Below are positions 45,001-55,382 of a DNA stretch of 64,000 nucleotides, one piece after another. The position numbers and the translations under genes are program-made. Source of the stretch: Mycobacterium sp. IS-836 (GTDB lineage Bacteria > Actinomycetota > Actinomycetes > Mycobacteriales > Mycobacteriaceae); contig NZ_MBEU01000030.1 in assembly GCF_001954275.1 (NCBI RefSeq), positions 48,608 through 112,607 of the forward strand, read 5' to 3'. The notes under the pieces are model-generated. The model saw only the letters and a program-made list of their open reading frames with translations, searched no databases and was not told the DNA's origin. Numbering within the stretch: the first letter of the stretch is position 1; every line of letters starts with the position of its first letter.

Positions 45001-46037
45001 CCATGCGGGACGGCCTGGGTCTGCGCCTCGAGCTCAGGCTGCACGACGCGCGGGACAGCAACGTACGGGTGGTCGGCGCGCTGCGCCGCCCGGCCGACGC
45101 GGTGCCGCACGACCAGCCTGGCCGTGGGCTGACGATGGCCGCGGAGCATTTCCTGTTCGCGGCTCCCGAGCTGGACCAGGTGGCCGCGATCAACGCCCGC
45201 TACCCCGACATGGCCGCGCCGCCGGTGCGGTTGCTGCCCACCAACCTGACGCCCGATGCGGTCGGGGCGCTCTACCGAGGCCCGGAGCGGGTGGTTATCG
45301 GCCAGCGCGAGGAGGACCTGGCGCCCGTCGTCCTCGACTTCACCGACAACCCATTGCTAATGGTGTTCGGCGACAGCAAGTCTGGGAAGACGACCCTGCT
45401 GCGGCACATCATCCGCACCATCCGCGAGAACTCCACGCCCGATCAGGTTGCCTTCACCGTGCTGGACCGGCGGCTGCACCTGGTCGACGAACCGCTGTTC
45501 CCGGACAACGAATACACCGCCAACATCGACCGGATCATCCCCGCGATGCTTGGCCTGTCCCAGCTCATCGATTCGCGCCGCCCGCCCGCGGGACTGTCGC
45601 CGGCCGAGCTGGCGCGCTGGAGCTTCGAGGGCCACACCCACTACCTGATCATCGACGACGTCGACCAGGTGCCGGATGCCCCGGCGATGAGCGGTCCCTA
45701 CCTCGGACAGCGGCCGTGGACCCCGCTCCTCGGGCAGCTTGCGCAGGCCGCGGATCTGGGGCTGCGAGTGATCATCACGGCACGCGCAACCGGGTCGGGG
45801 CACGGACTGATGACCAACCCGCTGCTGCGCCGCTTCAACGACTTGCAGGCGACCACGCTGATGCTCGCGGGTAACCCACAGGACAGCGGCAAGATCCGGG
45901 GCCAGCGGTTTGCCCGGTTGCCCGCCGGACGGGCAATCCTATTGGGCGACAGCGACACTCCGGCCTACGTGCAGCTGGTCAACCCGCTGGTCGCCGAGTC
46001 CGTGATCGAGGGCGGCAGCGACGGCTTCGCCCACTGA
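42069..46037 (+). CDS. eccC3: ESX-3 FtsK/SpoIIIE-type ATPase EccC3
   Basis: A 1322-residue translocation motor. Two transmembrane helices at about 37-58 and 64-82 precede a DUF domain and three ATPase modules, with P-loops GMTGSGKS (479-486), GGAKSGKST (829-837) and GDSKSGKTT (1101-1109). A single polypeptide here corresponds to the split EccCa/EccCb of ESX-1. It binds the YxxxD/E export signals of EsxG/EsxH and PE/PPE partners. Four-base overlap with eccB3. Orthologous to Rv0284. Confidence 0.96.
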   Translation: MSRLIFEARRRLAPPSTRKGSISIEPPPELPRVIPPSMLRRAMPVVIVMLIVGMVVALFATGMRVISPQTLFFPFVLLLAATAMYRGTGNKTRTEEVDAERADYLRYLSVVRDNIRTQAAEQRAAALWSHPDPTTLSTVPGSRRQWERDPHDADFLVVRAGRHEAPLATALRVKDTADEIDLEPVSHSALRSLLDTQRTVRDVPTGIDLTKVSRITVLGEADEVRAALRAWIAQAVTWHDPTVLGVALASRDPEGRDWSWLKWLPHVDIPGEFDGVGPARYLSSKPDELIALLGPALVDRPAFTGGAADASRHLLIVVDDPDFDVNASTLALGRAGVTVVQCSDTPPHREQYSDPEKPILRVAGGAIDRWQTGGWQRYIDAADQLSADDAAHLARQLSRWDSNPTHTGLRSAATRGATFSTLLGIPDASQLDVPTLWAPRRRDDELRVPIGVTATGEPLFFDLKDEAEGGMGPHGLMIGMTGSGKSQTLMSILLSLLTTHSADRLIVIYADFKGEAGADSFRNFPQVVAVISNMAEKKSLADRFADTLRGEVARRESLLREAGRQVQGSAFNSVVEYENAIAAGHDLPPIPTLFVVADEFTLMLADHPEYAELFDYVARKGRSFRIHILFASQTLDVGKIKDIDKNTSYRIGLKVASPSVSRQIIGVEDAYHIESGKEHKGVGFLVPAPGAAPIKFRSTYVDGIYDPPQTAKALVVQSVPEPKLFTAARVEPDQTTVISDAADEETTGPPRKLIATIGEQLARYGPRAPQLWLPPLDEPIPLTAALARAGIPQREWRWPLGEIDKPFEMRRDPLVFDATSSAGNMVIHGGAKSGKSTALQTFIMSAASLHSPREVTFYCLDYGGGQLRALEDLAHVGSVASALEPERIRRTFGELEQLLLSRQRREVFRDRYGSAPDDGFGEVFLIIDNLYAFGRDNTDQFNTRNPLLAKVTELVNVGLAYGIHVIITTPSWLEVPLAMRDGLGLRLELRLHDARDSNVRVVGALRRPADAVPHDQPGRGLTMAAEHFLFAAPELDQVAAINARYPDMAAPPVRLLPTNLTPDAVGALYRGPERVVIGQREEDLAPVVLDFTDNPLLMVFGDSKSGKTTLLRHIIRTIRENSTPDQVAFTVLDRRLHLVDEPLFPDNEYTANIDRIIPAMLGLSQLIDSRRPPAGLSPAELARWSFEGHTHYLIIDDVDQVPDAPAMSGPYLGQRPWTPLLGQLAQAADLGLRVIITARATGSGHGLMTNPLLRRFNDLQATTLMLAGNPQDSGKIRGQRFARLPAGRAILLGDSDTPAYVQLVNPLVAESVIEGGSDGFAH

Positions 46038-46068
46038 TGGTTAGTGAAACGAGAGGACAGGAGTAGCC

Positions 46069-46377
46069 ATGACGTTGCAAGTGGTTCCTGAGGGGCTGGC
46101 CGCGGCGAGCGCGGCGGTGGAGGCGCTGACCGCGCGGCTGGCGGCCGCCCATGCCGCCGCCGCGCCGGCGATCACCGCGGTGGTACCGCCGGCGGCGGAT
46201 CCGGTGTCCCTGCAGACGGCCGCCGGGTTCAGCGCCCAGGGCCAGGAGCACGAGGCCGTCGCCGCCCAGGGTGTCGAGGAGCTGGGCCGTGCCGGTGTCG
46301 GCGTCGGCCAAGCCGGGGCGAGCTATCTCGCGGGCGACGCCGCGGCTGCCGCTACGTACGGGGTTGCGGGCGGCTGA
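46069..46377 (+). CDS. PE family protein (PE5-like)
   Basis: A 102-residue PE protein with Pro7-Glu8 in [10 protein letters not shown], two amphipathic helices and the C-terminal secretion signal YLAGD (YxxxD). It has no PGRS or PPE-type extension. It should form a heterodimer with the PPE encoded 2 bp downstream and be exported by ESX-3. ATG preceded by GGACAGGAG. Orthologous to Rv0285. Confidence 0.92.
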   Translation: MTLQVVPEGLAAASAAVEALTARLAAAHAAAAPAITAVVPPAADPVSLQTAAGFSAQGQEHEAVAAQGVEELGRAGVGVGQAGASYLAGDAAAAATYGVAGG

Positions 46378-46379
46378 CA

Positions 46380-47852
46380 ATGACCTCGCCCATCTGGATG
46401 GCTTCGCCGCCGGAAGTACATTCGGCGTTGCTGAGCGCCGGTCCTGGACCGGGGCCGCTGCTGGCGGCCGCCGGCGCGTGGACCGCGCTCAGCGCCGAAT
46501 ACTCTTCGGCGGCAGCCGAACTCGGTGGGCTGGTGGGAGCGGTGCAGGCCGCCGCATGGCAGGGCCCGAGTGCGGAGCGGTATGTGTCCGCACACGTGCC
46601 GTATCTGGCGTGGCTCGAGCAGGCCAGTGTCGACAGCGCGGGTGTGGCCGCGCAGCACGAGGTCGCGGCGGCCTCTTACGTCGCCGCTCTGGCGGCCATG
46701 CCCACGCTGGCGGAGCTGGCAGCCAACCACATCATTCACGGTGTTTTGGTGGCGACGAATTTCTTTGGGATCAACACGATTCCGATCGCCCTCAACGAGG
46801 CGGACTATGTGCGGATGTGGGGCCAGGCCGCGACCGTGATGAGCACCTATCAGGCCGCCTCGGGACTGGCGATGGCGTCGGCGCCGAGAACCACGCCGGC
46901 GCCCAACGTGGTGAATCCCGGTGCCGGTGAAGTCAACAACGCCGCGGTCACCGCCACGCAAGACGGTCCCTTTTCCTGGCTGTCGAACCTGCTGCGGCAG
47001 CTGTTCAAATTCCTCCAAGATGTCGTTCAAGATTTCATCAACCTCCTGCAGAATTTCCTGACCAATCCGGCGGGGGCCCTGGGCGGCTTCCCTTTCCTCT
47101 TCTTCGTCGCCTACGAGGTGATCACCAACCTGCTTGGTTGGCCGACGTGGGCGATGATCTTGAGCGCCCCGTTCGTGCTGCCGCTGGCGATCGGCATCGG
47201 CTACTTCCTGTTGATGGGTCCCGAGCTCGCGCCGGTCGCGCCGGGCGTCAGTGGTGCGCCGGCAGTTGTGGCCCCCAAGGGGTCCTCGGTGTTGCCGGCG
47301 GCGGGTATGGCGGCGCCGATCGCGAGTCCCGCTGGGGCACCGGCATCCACGGCCGCCGCGAGTTCCGCCGCGGCTACTGCGCCGGCCCCGGTCGCGGCTA
47401 CCGGGAGCTTCGCCTACATCGTGGGCGGCGGCGGTGATCCCGAAACCGGGCTCGGCCCAACGGTGGGTGGCCGCGGTGGCATCAAGGCGCCGGCCGCGAC
47501 CGTTCCGGCGGCGGCCGCGGCGGCGCCCAGTCGCGCCGAAGCGCGGGCGCGACGGCGCCGGCGGGCCGCAATGCGCGAGTACGGCGACGAATATGCGGAC
47601 ATGGACTCAGACGTCGGCGTCCCTCCCGATTACGGAGACGACGAGCGGCTCGCCGCCGCAATCGCCTCCGGGAATGGCGCCGGACGGTTGGGGTTTGCCG
47701 GGACTGCACACAAGGACGAGAGGCTGCAGGCGGCGGGGCTGGCCAAGCTGGCCGTCGACGAGTTCGGCGGCGGCCCGCGGATGCCGATGGTGCCGGGAAC
47801 CTGGGAACACGACGGCCCGAGCGAACCCGACGGGGAAGGGGGCCGGACATAG
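46380..47852 (+). CDS. PPE family protein (PPE4-like, PPW subfamily)
   Basis: A 490-residue PPE protein, partner of the PE protein just upstream. It carries [45 protein letters not shown], a hydrophobic central segment at about 225-280, and the PPW end GFAGT...PMVPGTW. Binds EspG3 and is secreted by ESX-3; its M. tuberculosis counterpart (Rv0286) is needed for siderophore-iron use. The gene starts 2 bp after the PE stop. Shares long conserved stretches with the PPEs at 34226 and 36881. Confidence 0.94.
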   Translation: MTSPIWMASPPEVHSALLSAGPGPGPLLAAAGAWTALSAEYSSAAAELGGLVGAVQAAAWQGPSAERYVSAHVPYLAWLEQASVDSAGVAAQHEVAAASYVAALAAMPTLAELAANHIIHGVLVATNFFGINTIPIALNEADYVRMWGQAATVMSTYQAASGLAMASAPRTTPAPNVVNPGAGEVNNAAVTATQDGPFSWLSNLLRQLFKFLQDVVQDFINLLQNFLTNPAGALGGFPFLFFVAYEVITNLLGWPTWAMILSAPFVLPLAIGIGYFLLMGPELAPVAPGVSGAPAVVAPKGSSVLPAAGMAAPIASPAGAPASTAAASSAAATAPAPVAATGSFAYIVGGGGDPETGLGPTVGGRGGIKAPAATVPAAAAAAPSRAEARARRRRRAAMREYGDEYADMDSDVGVPPDYGDDERLAAAIASGNGAGRLGFAGTAHKDERLQAAGLAKLAVDEFGGGPRMPMVPGTWEHDGPSEPDGEGGRT

Positions 47853-47908
47853 TTCACGAGACGGCTAGCAGGAGTCAGTAACCGAAATCCGAAGGGAGAG
47901 AAATCACT

Positions 47909-48202
47909 ATGAGTCTTCTGGATGCTCATATTCCGCAGCTGGTGGCCGCGCAATCGGCGTTCGGCGCCAAGACGGCGTTGATGCGCAGCACGATCAGCCA
48001 GGCCGAGCAGGAGGCGCTGTCGGCGCAGGCGTTCCACCAGGGTGAGGCCTCGGCCGCGTTCCAGGCCGCCCACGCCCGCTTCGTGGAGGTCGCGGCGCGC
48101 GTCAACACCTTGCTGGACATCGCCCAGGCCAACCTCGGCGACGCCGCGGGCACCTATGTGGCCACCGACGCCGCGGCGGCCTCGAGCTACACCGGGTTCT
48201 GA
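47909..48202 (+). CDS. esxG: ESX-3 secreted WXG100-family protein EsxG
   Basis: A 97-residue helical hairpin, the TB9.8 member of the EsxG/EsxH pair. Instead of Trp-x-Gly the turn contains [11 protein letters not shown], as in the M. tuberculosis protein; the YVATD motif near the C-terminus is the export signal. Secreted with EsxH as a 1:1 dimer, affecting metal uptake and host endosomal sorting. The ATG has GAAGGGAGAG upstream. Orthologous to Rv0287. Confidence 0.96.
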   Translation: MSLLDAHIPQLVAAQSAFGAKTALMRSTISQAEQEALSAQAFHQGEASAAFQAAHARFVEVAARVNTLLDIAQANLGDAAGTYVATDAAAASSYTGF

Positions 48203-48231
48203 TCCCACCGACCTACGCGAAAGGACTTGTG

Positions 48232-48522
48232 ATGTCGCAGATTATGTACAACTACCCGGCGATGCTGGCCCACGCCGGGGACATGTCGGGCTACGCCGGC
48301 ACGTTGCAGGGGCTGGGCGCCGATATCGCCACCGAACAGGCCGCGCTGCAGAATGCGTGGCAGGGCGACACCGGGCTGACCTACCAGGCTTGGCAGGCGC
48401 AGTGGAACCAGGCCATGGAAGACCTCGTGCGCGCCTACCAGGCGATGTCCACCACGCACGAATCCAACACCATGGCCATGCTGGCTCGCGACACCGCCGA
48501 GGCCGCCAAATGGGGCGGTTAG
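48232..48522 (+). CDS. esxH: ESX-3 secreted WXG100 protein EsxH (TB10.4)
   Basis: A 96-residue WXG100 protein, with the turn AWQGD at about 42-46 and the Trp-rich second helix [17 protein letters not shown]. It pairs with EsxG. The ATG at 48232 is preferred over the GTG immediately before it, because AAAGGA stands six bases upstream and the length then equals EsxH. Orthologous to Rv0288. Confidence 0.96.
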   Translation: MSQIMYNYPAMLAHAGDMSGYAGTLQGLGADIATEQAALQNAWQGDTGLTYQAWQAQWNQAMEDLVRAYQAMSTTHESNTMAMLARDTAEAAKWGG

Positions 48523-48532
48523 TTCCGACTAG

Positions 48533-49414
48533 ATGAGCGTCGAACCCAACGCCGTCGAGTTGACGGTCGATCACGCGTGGTTCATCGCGGAAAGCATTGG
48601 GGCGGGGAGCTTCCCGTGGGTGCTGGCGATCACCACGCCGTATCGTGATGCCGCGCAACGCGACGCGTTCCTCCAACGTCAGAGGGCCGACCTGATCCGC
48701 ATGGGTCTGGTGGCCGATGACGGCTCCAAGACCGGCAGCGTCAACCCGGCGGTGGCGGACTGGATCAGGGCGGTGTGCTTCCCGGACCGGTGGCTGGACC
48801 TGCGCTACATCGGCCCAGGCGCGGCCACCGGCACCGGCGAGCTGCTGCGCGGCGTTGTCGCGCGGCGCGCCGGCGCAGGCTCCAAAACCATCGTCGCGCT
48901 GCGCAGCGCGCAATTGATCACGTTTACCGCGATGGATATCGACGATCCCCGCGCGCTGGTCCCGGTCCTCGGTGTCGGGCTGGCGCAGCGGCCGCCGGCC
49001 CGGTTCGAGGAGTTCAGCATGCCTGCCCGCGTGGGCGCGCGGGCCGACGAGCGGCTGCGGTCCGGCGCGCCGCTGGCCGAAGTCCTTGACTACCTGGGCA
49101 TCCCGAGCTCGGCGCGACGCATGGTGGAGTCGGTGTTCGCCGGTCCGCGCAGCTACGTCGAGATCGTCGCCGGCTGTCGCCGCGACGGGCAGCACGCCAC
49201 GACCGACGTCGGAATGAGCATCGTCGACACCGCCGAGGGCCGGGTACTGGTCAGCCCGTCGCGCGCGTTCGACGGCGAGTGGGTTTCGACCTTCAGCCCG
49301 GGCACACCCTTTGCCATCGCCTGCGCCGTCGAACAGCTGACCGCCCAGTTGCCGGATGGCCAATGGTTCCCCGGCCAGCGGCTGTCCCGAGACTTTTCCG
49401 CCCAATACTCATAG
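48533..49414 (+). CDS. espG3: ESX-3 PE/PPE chaperone EspG3
   Basis: A 293-residue cytosolic chaperone that binds the tip of PPE helices and delivers PE/PPE dimers to ESX-3. It shows the EspG fold start [20 protein letters not shown] and the conserved [20 protein letters not shown] near the end. It begins 10 bp after the esxH stop. Specific for the PPE genes in this locus by analogy with M. tuberculosis (Rv0289). Confidence 0.94.
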   Translation: MSVEPNAVELTVDHAWFIAESIGAGSFPWVLAITTPYRDAAQRDAFLQRQRADLIRMGLVADDGSKTGSVNPAVADWIRAVCFPDRWLDLRYIGPGAATGTGELLRGVVARRAGAGSKTIVALRSAQLITFTAMDIDDPRALVPVLGVGLAQRPPARFEEFSMPARVGARADERLRSGAPLAEVLDYLGIPSSARRMVESVFAGPRSYVEIVAGCRRDGQHATTDVGMSIVDTAEGRVLVSPSRAFDGEWVSTFSPGTPFAIACAVEQLTAQLPDGQWFPGQRLSRDFSAQYS

Positions 49415-49440
49415 CAGCAACTAGATAGAAAGAGAGCACG

Positions 49441-49479
49441 ATGTCCCAGAAACGGCCCCAGTATTCGAGGGTCCAGTGA
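49441..49479 (+). CDS. Candidate 12-codon mini-ORF coupled to eccD3
   Basis: ATG at 49441 opens a 12-codon frame (MSQKRPQYSRVQ) whose stop TGA overlaps the GTG of eccD3 as GTGA. A purine-rich AGAAAGAGAG precedes it. It may only couple ribosomes into eccD3, or be incidental. No database check was possible. Confidence 0.25.
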   Translation: MSQKRPQYSRVQ

Positions 49480-50891
49480 CGTCCGGCACTGTCATGCCTA
49501 TCGTCCGCGTGGCCATCCTCGCGGAGAGTAGGTTGACGGAGATGGCGCTGCCCGCGGAGTTGCCGCTGCGCGAAATCCTGCCCGCGGTGCAGCGTTTGGT
49601 GGTTCCCGCGGCGCCCGACGAGTCCGATGACGCCGGCGACATCCAGGCCGGTTCTCAGCTGAGCCTCGCCCCCGTGGGAGGGGCGCCGTTCAGCCTGGAC
49701 GCCAGCCTCGACACCGTCGGGGTCGTCGACGGGGATCTGTTGGCGTTGCAGCCGGTGCCCGTCGGTCCGGCCGCGCCGGGGATCGTCGAGGACATCGCCG
49801 ACGCCGCCATGATCTTCTCGGCCTCGCGGCTAAAGCCCTGGGGCACAGCGCACATCCAGCGTGGCGCGCTGGCCGCGGTGATCACGGTCGCCTTGCTTGC
49901 GACGGGCCTGGGGGTCGCCTACCGGGTGGCGACCGGCGCGCTGGCCGGGCTGATCGCGGTCGGTGTGATCGCCGCCCTCACGGCGCTGGCCGGGTTGCTG
50001 GTCAAACCCCGGGGGGCGGGGACGGCGCTGTCGATCACGGCGCTGGCGCCGATCGGCGCCGCGCTGGCGTTAGCGGTGCCCGGGAAATTCGGAGCGGCAC
50101 AGCTGATGCTGGTCGCGGCCGGCGTGACGGCATGGTCCCTGATCGCCCTGATCGTTCCCAGCGCCGAGCGCGAGCGGATCGTGGGCTTTTTCACCGCGAC
50201 CGCGGTGGTCGGCGCCGGGCTGCTGCTCGCGTCCGGTGCCGAATTGATTTGGCGCCTACCGACATTGACCATCGGCTGCGGCCTGATCGTGGCGGCCCTG
50301 CTGGTCACCATCAAGGCGGCTCAGCTGTCCGCGGTGTGGGCGCGCTTCCCGCTGCCGGTCATCCCGGCGCCGGGCGACCCAACCCCGTCCGCCCCGTCGC
50401 TGCGGGTGCTCGAGGACTTCCCGCGCCGCGTCCGCATCAGCGACGCCCATCAGAGCGGTTTCATTGCCGCCGCGGTGCTGCTCAGCGTCCTGGGATCGGT
50501 GGCGATCGCGCTGCGCCCGGAGGCATTGAGCGGGGTGGGCTGGTACGTGGTGGCCGCGACGGCGGCCGCATCGATCCTGCGTGCCCGAGTGTGGGATTCG
50601 GCCGCGTGCAAGGCGTGGCTGCTCGCTCAGCCGTATCTGGCGGCCGGCGTCCTCGCCGTGCTCTACGCCGCGACGGGACGCTACGGCGCCGCGCTGGGCG
50701 CGGTACTCGTGCTGACCGCGCTCATGCTCGTGTGGGCGGTGGTCGCGCTGAACCCGGGCATCGCGTCGCCGGAAAGCTATTCGCTGCCGGCGCGTCGGCT
50801 GCTGGGCTTCGTCGCGGCGGGTCTCGACGGCTCGCTGATCCCGGTCATGGCGTACCTGGTGGGGCTGTTCGGCTGGGTACTCAATCGATGA
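49476..50891 (+). CDS. eccD3: ESX-3 membrane channel component EccD3
   Basis: A 471-residue integral membrane protein. A ubiquitin-like cytosolic domain (about 1-95, MPIVRVAILAESRLTEMALP) is followed by about eleven transmembrane segments from residue 125 to the end. EccD dimers line the inner-membrane pore. GTG start with GAGGG four bases upstream; it overlaps the preceding 12-codon frame. The stop overlaps the mycP3 ATG by 4 bp. Orthologous to Rv0290. Confidence 0.95.
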   Translation: MTSGTVMPIVRVAILAESRLTEMALPAELPLREILPAVQRLVVPAAPDESDDAGDIQAGSQLSLAPVGGAPFSLDASLDTVGVVDGDLLALQPVPVGPAAPGIVEDIADAAMIFSASRLKPWGTAHIQRGALAAVITVALLATGLGVAYRVATGALAGLIAVGVIAALTALAGLLVKPRGAGTALSITALAPIGAALALAVPGKFGAAQLMLVAAGVTAWSLIALIVPSAERERIVGFFTATAVVGAGLLLASGAELIWRLPTLTIGCGLIVAALLVTIKAAQLSAVWARFPLPVIPAPGDPTPSAPSLRVLEDFPRRVRISDAHQSGFIAAAVLLSVLGSVAIALRPEALSGVGWYVVAATAAASILRARVWDSAACKAWLLAQPYLAAGVLAVLYAATGRYGAALGAVLVLTALMLVWAVVALNPGIASPESYSLPARRLLGFVAAGLDGSLIPVMAYLVGLFGWVLNR

Positions 50892-52279
50892 TTCGAACCG
50901 GATTAGCCTGCGCCACGGCGGCTCTGGCCGTCGCGGCGTGGGCCGCTCCGCCCGCGTTCGCGGTGAGTCCGCCGGCGGTCGACCCCGGCGTGCCACCGCC
51001 CGGCGGCACCCCGGGACCCGGGGAGTCGATGGAGCAGCGCGGCCCGTGCACTACCTCCGGTGTCATCCCCGGCACCGATCCCGGTGTGGTGACGCGCAGC
51101 CAGGCGATGCTGAATCTGCCTGGGGCCTGGCAGTTTTCCCGCGGCGAAGGCCAGCTGGTCGCGGTCATCGACACCGGGGTACGACCCGGCCCGCGGCTGC
51201 CCAACGTCGAACCCGGCGGTGACTACGTGGAGACGACCGACGGCCTGACCGATTGCGACGGGCACGGCACCCTGGTCGCCGGCATCATTGCCGGGCAGCC
51301 CGCCGGCGAAGACGGCTTTTCGGGCGTAGCGCCCGCGGCGCGGGTGCTGTCGCTGCGGGCGATGTCGGCCAAGTTCTCACCGAGAACGCCGGGCGGGGAT
51401 CCGATGCTGGCGCGCGCCTCCTTCGACATCGCGACGCTGGCCCGCGCGATCGTGCATGCGGCCGACCTGGGCGCGAAGGTGATCAACATCTCCACGGTGA
51501 CCTGCCTGCCCGCCGACCGGCCCGTCGACCAGGCCGCGCTGGGTGCGGCGATCCGGTATGCGGCCGTGGACAAGGACGCGGTCATCGTGGCCGCCGCGGG
51601 CAATACCGGGGCGACGGGATCGGTGGGCGGCGGAACGTCCTGCGAATCGAACCCGCTTACCGACCTGGGGCGTCCCGGTGATCCGCGGAACTGGGCCGGC
51701 GTCGCGTCGGTTTCCATCCCGTCGTGGTGGCAGCCGTACGTGCTGTCGGCGGCGTCCCTGACACCGGATGGCCAGGCCTCGAAATTCACCATGGCCGGAC
51801 CGTGGGTGGGTGTCGCGGCACCGGGCGAAAACATTGCGTCGGTGAGCAACCGGGACGGCGGCGGTCTCGCCAACGGCCTGCCCGACGACCACCAGCAGCA
51901 GATCGCACTGAGCGGCACCAGCTATGCGGCCGCTTATGTGGCCGGTGTCGCGGCGCTGGTCCGCAGCAAGTACCCGGATCTGACGGCCGCCCAGGCGATC
52001 CACCGCATCACGGCGACCGCGCACAACGGTGCCCGCGCGCCGTCGAATGTCGTCGGCGCGGGCAGCGTCGACGCGGTGGCGGCGCTGACCTGGGAGCTGC
52101 CCGCCGGCAACGGGCCCGGCGCGGCCGCGGCGAAGCCGGTGGCCGTACCGCCGGCGCCGGCGCCGAGAGACACCACACCACGGACCGTCGCGTTCGTCGG
52201 GACCGCCGCGCTGGCTTTGCTCGTCGCGGCCGTCGCCGGCATCGCCGCGATCGTCCGACGAAAGGAGACCACCCCGTGA
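50888..52279 (+). CDS. mycP3: ESX-3 mycosin, subtilisin-like serine protease MycP3
   Basis: A 463-residue membrane-anchored protease. Signal peptide at about 1-25; catalytic triad Asp95 (VIDTGV), His126 (DGHGTLVAG) and Ser345 (SGTSYAAAYVAG), with oxyanion Asn239. A proline-rich linker precedes one C-terminal transmembrane helix (about 431-455). It is required for ESX-3 stability. ATG overlaps the eccD3 stop (ATGA). Orthologous to Rv0291. Confidence 0.96.
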   Translation: MIRTGLACATAALAVAAWAAPPAFAVSPPAVDPGVPPPGGTPGPGESMEQRGPCTTSGVIPGTDPGVVTRSQAMLNLPGAWQFSRGEGQLVAVIDTGVRPGPRLPNVEPGGDYVETTDGLTDCDGHGTLVAGIIAGQPAGEDGFSGVAPAARVLSLRAMSAKFSPRTPGGDPMLARASFDIATLARAIVHAADLGAKVINISTVTCLPADRPVDQAALGAAIRYAAVDKDAVIVAAAGNTGATGSVGGGTSCESNPLTDLGRPGDPRNWAGVASVSIPSWWQPYVLSAASLTPDGQASKFTMAGPWVGVAAPGENIASVSNRDGGGLANGLPDDHQQQIALSGTSYAAAYVAGVAALVRSKYPDLTAAQAIHRITATAHNGARAPSNVVGAGSVDAVAALTWELPAGNGPGAAAAKPVAVPPAPAPRDTTPRTVAFVGTAALALLVAAVAGIAAIVRRKETTP

Positions 52280-53274
52280 GTGCGCCACCTGTTCCAGGAA
52301 GCGGCCGAATCACCTTGGCGGCGTTGGCCGTCGTGCCCGCGGTGCTGGCCTACCCCTGGCAGTCCACCCGCGACTACTGGCTGCTCGGTATCGCCGCCTT
52401 CGCCGTGATCGTGCTATTCGGCTGGTCGCGTGGACTGTACTTCACCACCATCGCGGGCCGCCGGCTCGCGATCATCGGACGCCGGAGCGGATTCGTACCG
52501 CGGTCCGGGCCCGCCACCAAGACCACCGCGCTGCTGCGCATCGGGGCCCCGGTCGGCGATTCGGATGCCCTGCCGCTGCCGGTGATCGCCGGGTATCTGG
52601 ATCGCTACGGCATCCGCGCCGACAAGATCCGAATCACCAGCCGCGGCAACGAATCCGACGCATCGCGCCGGGAGACCTGGATCGGGCTCACCGTGTCGGC
52701 CGCCGACAATCTGACGGCGCTGCGGGCGCGCTCGGCGCGGATCCCGTTGCACGAGACGGCCGAGGTCGCGGTGCGCCGGCTCGCCGATCATCTTCGTGAG
52801 CTCGGGTGGGAGGCCGGCACCGTCGGGCCCGACGACGTGCCTCGGTTGCTCACCCCGAATGTCCGCGAGACGTGGCGCGGTGTGCAGCGCGGCGGCTCGG
52901 ATTACATTGCGGCATACCAAGTCAGCGTCGACGACGGATTAGCGGACACTTTGGACGCGATCCGGTCCTATCCGGCGCGCGAGACGTGCACGGCCCTGGA
53001 GATCGCCGCCTCCGGGCCGGGAAACCGCGCCACGATCGCGGCCGCATGTGCATTCCTCACCGAGGCCCCGCCGAAAAGCGGTGCACCGCTGGACGGCTTG
53101 ACGCCGCAACGCGGAAACCACCAGCCGGCGTTGGCGGCGCTGGATTTGTCGTCCACGGAACGCCTCGACGGGCACACGGATGCACCCGCCGACCTGCTGA
53201 CGCGGCTGCGCTGGCCCAGCGCGGCGGCCGGGAAGCACCGGGAACCGCGGACCGAGGCCGTCAGTCGAACATGA
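52276..53274 (+). CDS. eccE3: ESX-3 membrane component EccE3
   Basis: A 332-residue membrane protein with two N-terminal transmembrane helices (about 11-27 and 34-52) and a large soluble domain. It sits at the rim of the ESX complex beside mycosin. GTG start overlapping the mycP3 stop (GTGA), with AAAGGAGA upstream. Its end overlaps the convergent hydrolase gene by 14 bp. Orthologous to Rv0292. Confidence 0.94.
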   Translation: MSAPPVPGSGRITLAALAVVPAVLAYPWQSTRDYWLLGIAAFAVIVLFGWSRGLYFTTIAGRRLAIIGRRSGFVPRSGPATKTTALLRIGAPVGDSDALPLPVIAGYLDRYGIRADKIRITSRGNESDASRRETWIGLTVSAADNLTALRARSARIPLHETAEVAVRRLADHLRELGWEAGTVGPDDVPRLLTPNVRETWRGVQRGGSDYIAAYQVSVDDGLADTLDAIRSYPARETCTALEIAASGPGNRATIAAACAFLTEAPPKSGAPLDGLTPQRGNHQPALAALDLSSTERLDGHTDAPADLLTRLRWPSAAAGKHREPRTEAVSRT

Positions 53275-54442
53275 ATCCATGCAGGAAGCTGGTCATCCGG
53301 CGCAGATAGTCGAGCTGACTGATGTGCAGCACATGACTGCCCGGAAACCAGTGCAGCGCACAGTGATCCCAATGCCGCCACAGCATCACGGCCTGGTCCG
53401 GCGGGGCCATCCGGTCACCCAGACCGGTGATGATCATCCGACGGTCGACCAGCGGCCGGTAGTTCAGCGGGCAGTGATAGGACAGCCCGGCGTTTAACTC
53501 CTCACGGCTGATCTTGGACAGCCGCAGGCCGAGCCCGACAAGTTTGTTGGCGGGGAACCATTCGTCGAACATCGTCGCGGGAGTGACGACGGGGCAGTTG
53601 GGAATGACGGCCTCGAGCCGGTCGTCGACCGAGGCCACGAGCGCGGACGTGTAACCGCCCAGCGAGATCCCGGTCAGCGCGATGCGCTCGACGCCGGTGT
53701 GGCGCAAATAGTCCACGATGGAACGGAAGTCGTGCACGGCCTGGGCCATCGCCTCCGCGAAGCCGCTCAGTCCGCCGGCGAAATAGCCGAATCCGCTGAA
53801 CGGCGAGAACCTTTCGGCCCGTTGGCCGTGAAACGGCAACGTGTACATCAAGACGTCGTAGCCGGACCGGTAATACCAAGGGAGGGAGAAGAATCGCCCG
53901 TTCGCCAGATACGACGATCCCATGAAACCGTGGATGACGCACAGCGTTGGGCGCGGTCCGTCGTCGTGCCGCCAGTGCTGCGCGCGCACGGTGTTGTTCG
54001 ACCCCCACGCGCTCCATTGCCCGCGCATGGCGGGATTGATCGCCGTGAAGCTGCTGGGGAACGCGATGTTGTCCACGGTGCCGCGGGCAATCCACTCCGC
54101 GAGCCGACTGGCCGGCCGCGATGACACCCGCGGCAGTTCGGTGGGCGCCGGAAACGACGTCGCCGGATCGTGCTCGGCCGCCAACTCGGCGTAGAAGTTC
54201 AGGTTGTCGCGTTCGGTGGAGGCGGCCTGGCGCACCGAGGTGGCGAGAACGACCGGTGCGACCGTGGTCGCCAGCACGGACGAGACCCAGGTGCGCAGCG
54301 CGAGATCCCCGACCGCGGATGCCTCGACGACCATCCGATCGCGGGGCGACAAGGCGGAGCGCGGCGGCAATCCCTCGGCGCCGGGCGGGACGTCGGCGCC
54401 GGGCGCGTCGGGAAGCGGAATGGGCGTGGGATCGAACGTCAC
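53261..54442 (-). CDS. Alpha/beta hydrolase (Rv0293c-like)
   Basis: A protein of about 393 residues. The core has [14 protein letters not shown] (oxyanion region), the nucleophile elbow GISLGGYT with Ser260, an acid in [10 protein letters not shown] and the final His in SHVLHISQ, so the triad looks complete. The N-terminal 120 residues are variable. The frame is open to 54598, but that would overlap the divergent methyltransferase, so a GTG at 54442 near the length of the M. tuberculosis protein is preferred; the start is uncertain. Function unknown; esterase or lipase-like. Confidence 0.8.
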   Translation of the reverse strand: MTFDPTPIPLPDAPGADVPPGAEGLPPRSALSPRDRMVVEASAVGDLALRTWVSSVLATTVAPVVLATSVRQAASTERDNLNFYAELAAEHDPATSFPAPTELPRVSSRPASRLAEWIARGTVDNIAFPSSFTAINPAMRGQWSAWGSNNTVRAQHWRHDDGPRPTLCVIHGFMGSSYLANGRFFSLPWYYRSGYDVLMYTLPFHGQRAERFSPFSGFGYFAGGLSGFAEAMAQAVHDFRSIVDYLRHTGVERIALTGISLGGYTSALVASVDDRLEAVIPNCPVVTPATMFDEWFPANKLVGLGLRLSKISREELNAGLSYHCPLNYRPLVDRRMIITGLGDRMAPPDQAVMLWRHWDHCALHWFPGSHVLHISQLDYLRRMTSFLHGFMFD

Positions 54443-54596
54443 GAACGCCGATGCTAGCCCGACCGGCCGGGGCGCTTGGCCGGTTTCGGATCGGCGCTGT
54501 GGAATGCGGGCCCACTCGGGCGGCGCCGGGAGCGCATACGGTAATACGGTTCTGTCTATCAGCGGACTAGCGACGGTATCGATCAGGAGGACCGCC

Positions 54597-55382
54597 ATGT
54601 GGGATCCCGACGTCTACCTGGCGTTTGCCGACCATCGCAGCCGCCCGTTTTACGACTTGCTTTCGCGGGTAGGTGCCGAGCGCGCCCGCCGCGTCGTCGA
54701 CCTCGGTTGCGGCCCCGGCCACCTGACCAAGTACCTGTCCAAGCGCTGGCCCGGCGCGGTGATCGAGGCGATGGACAGCTCACCCGAGATGGTCGCGGCC
54801 GCGCGGGAGCGCGGCATCGACGCCACCACCGGTGACTTGCGGGAGTGGAAGCCCAAGCCCGACACCGACGTGGTGATCAGCAACGCGGCGCTGCACTGGG
54901 TGCCCGAACACGCCGACCTGCTGCTGCGCTGGACCGGTGAACTGGCGCCCGGATCCTGGATCGGCGCCCAGATCCCGGCCAACTTCGACACGCCGTCGCA
55001 TGCCGCGGTGCGGGCGGTGGCTCGCCGCGAGCACTACGCAAAAACCATGCGCGACATACCATTTCGTGTCGGGGCGGTGGTCCAGTCACCGACGCATTAC
55101 GCCAATCTTCTGATGGACGCCGGATGCCGGGTGGACGTCTGGGAGACCACGTATCTACACCAGCTGACCGGCGAGCACCCGGTGCTGGAATGGATCACCG
55201 GCACCGCGCTGGTCCCGGTCCGCGAGCGCCTCGACGACGAGAGCTGGGAGGAATTTCGCCAGGAACTCATCCCGTTGCTCGACGATGCCTATCCGGCCCG
55301 GTCCGACGGGACGACGATCTTCCCGTTCCGGCGGGTGTTCATCGTCGCCCAGGTCGGCGGCTCGCAACCCTCAGGTGGGTAG
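54597..55382 (+). CDS. tam: Trans-aconitate 2-methyltransferase
   Basis: A 261-residue class I SAM methyltransferase. Motif I is [15 protein letters not shown], the acidic strand end is [10 protein letters not shown], and motif IV is [14 protein letters not shown]. The family methylates trans-aconitate to relieve aconitase inhibition. ATG preceded by AGGAGG. Start and length match Rv0294. The 3' end overlaps the convergent sulfotransferase by 12 bp. Confidence 0.9.
   Translation: MWDPDVYLAFADHRSRPFYDLLSRVGAERARRVVDLGCGPGHLTKYLSKRWPGAVIEAMDSSPEMVAAARERGIDATTGDLREWKPKPDTDVVISNAALHWVPEHADLLLRWTGELAPGSWIGAQIPANFDTPSHAAVRAVARREHYAKTMRDIPFRVGAVVQSPTHYANLLMDAGCRVDVWETTYLHQLTGEHPVLEWITGTALVPVRERLDDESWEEFRQELIPLLDDAYPARSDGTTIFPFRRVFIVAQVGGSQPSGG

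Noticed and set aside
34226..47852. Three similar PPE genes as a mobile repeat
   Set aside because: They are paralogous genes in a syntenic locus; no inverted terminal repeats, transposase or target duplication is visible around them.
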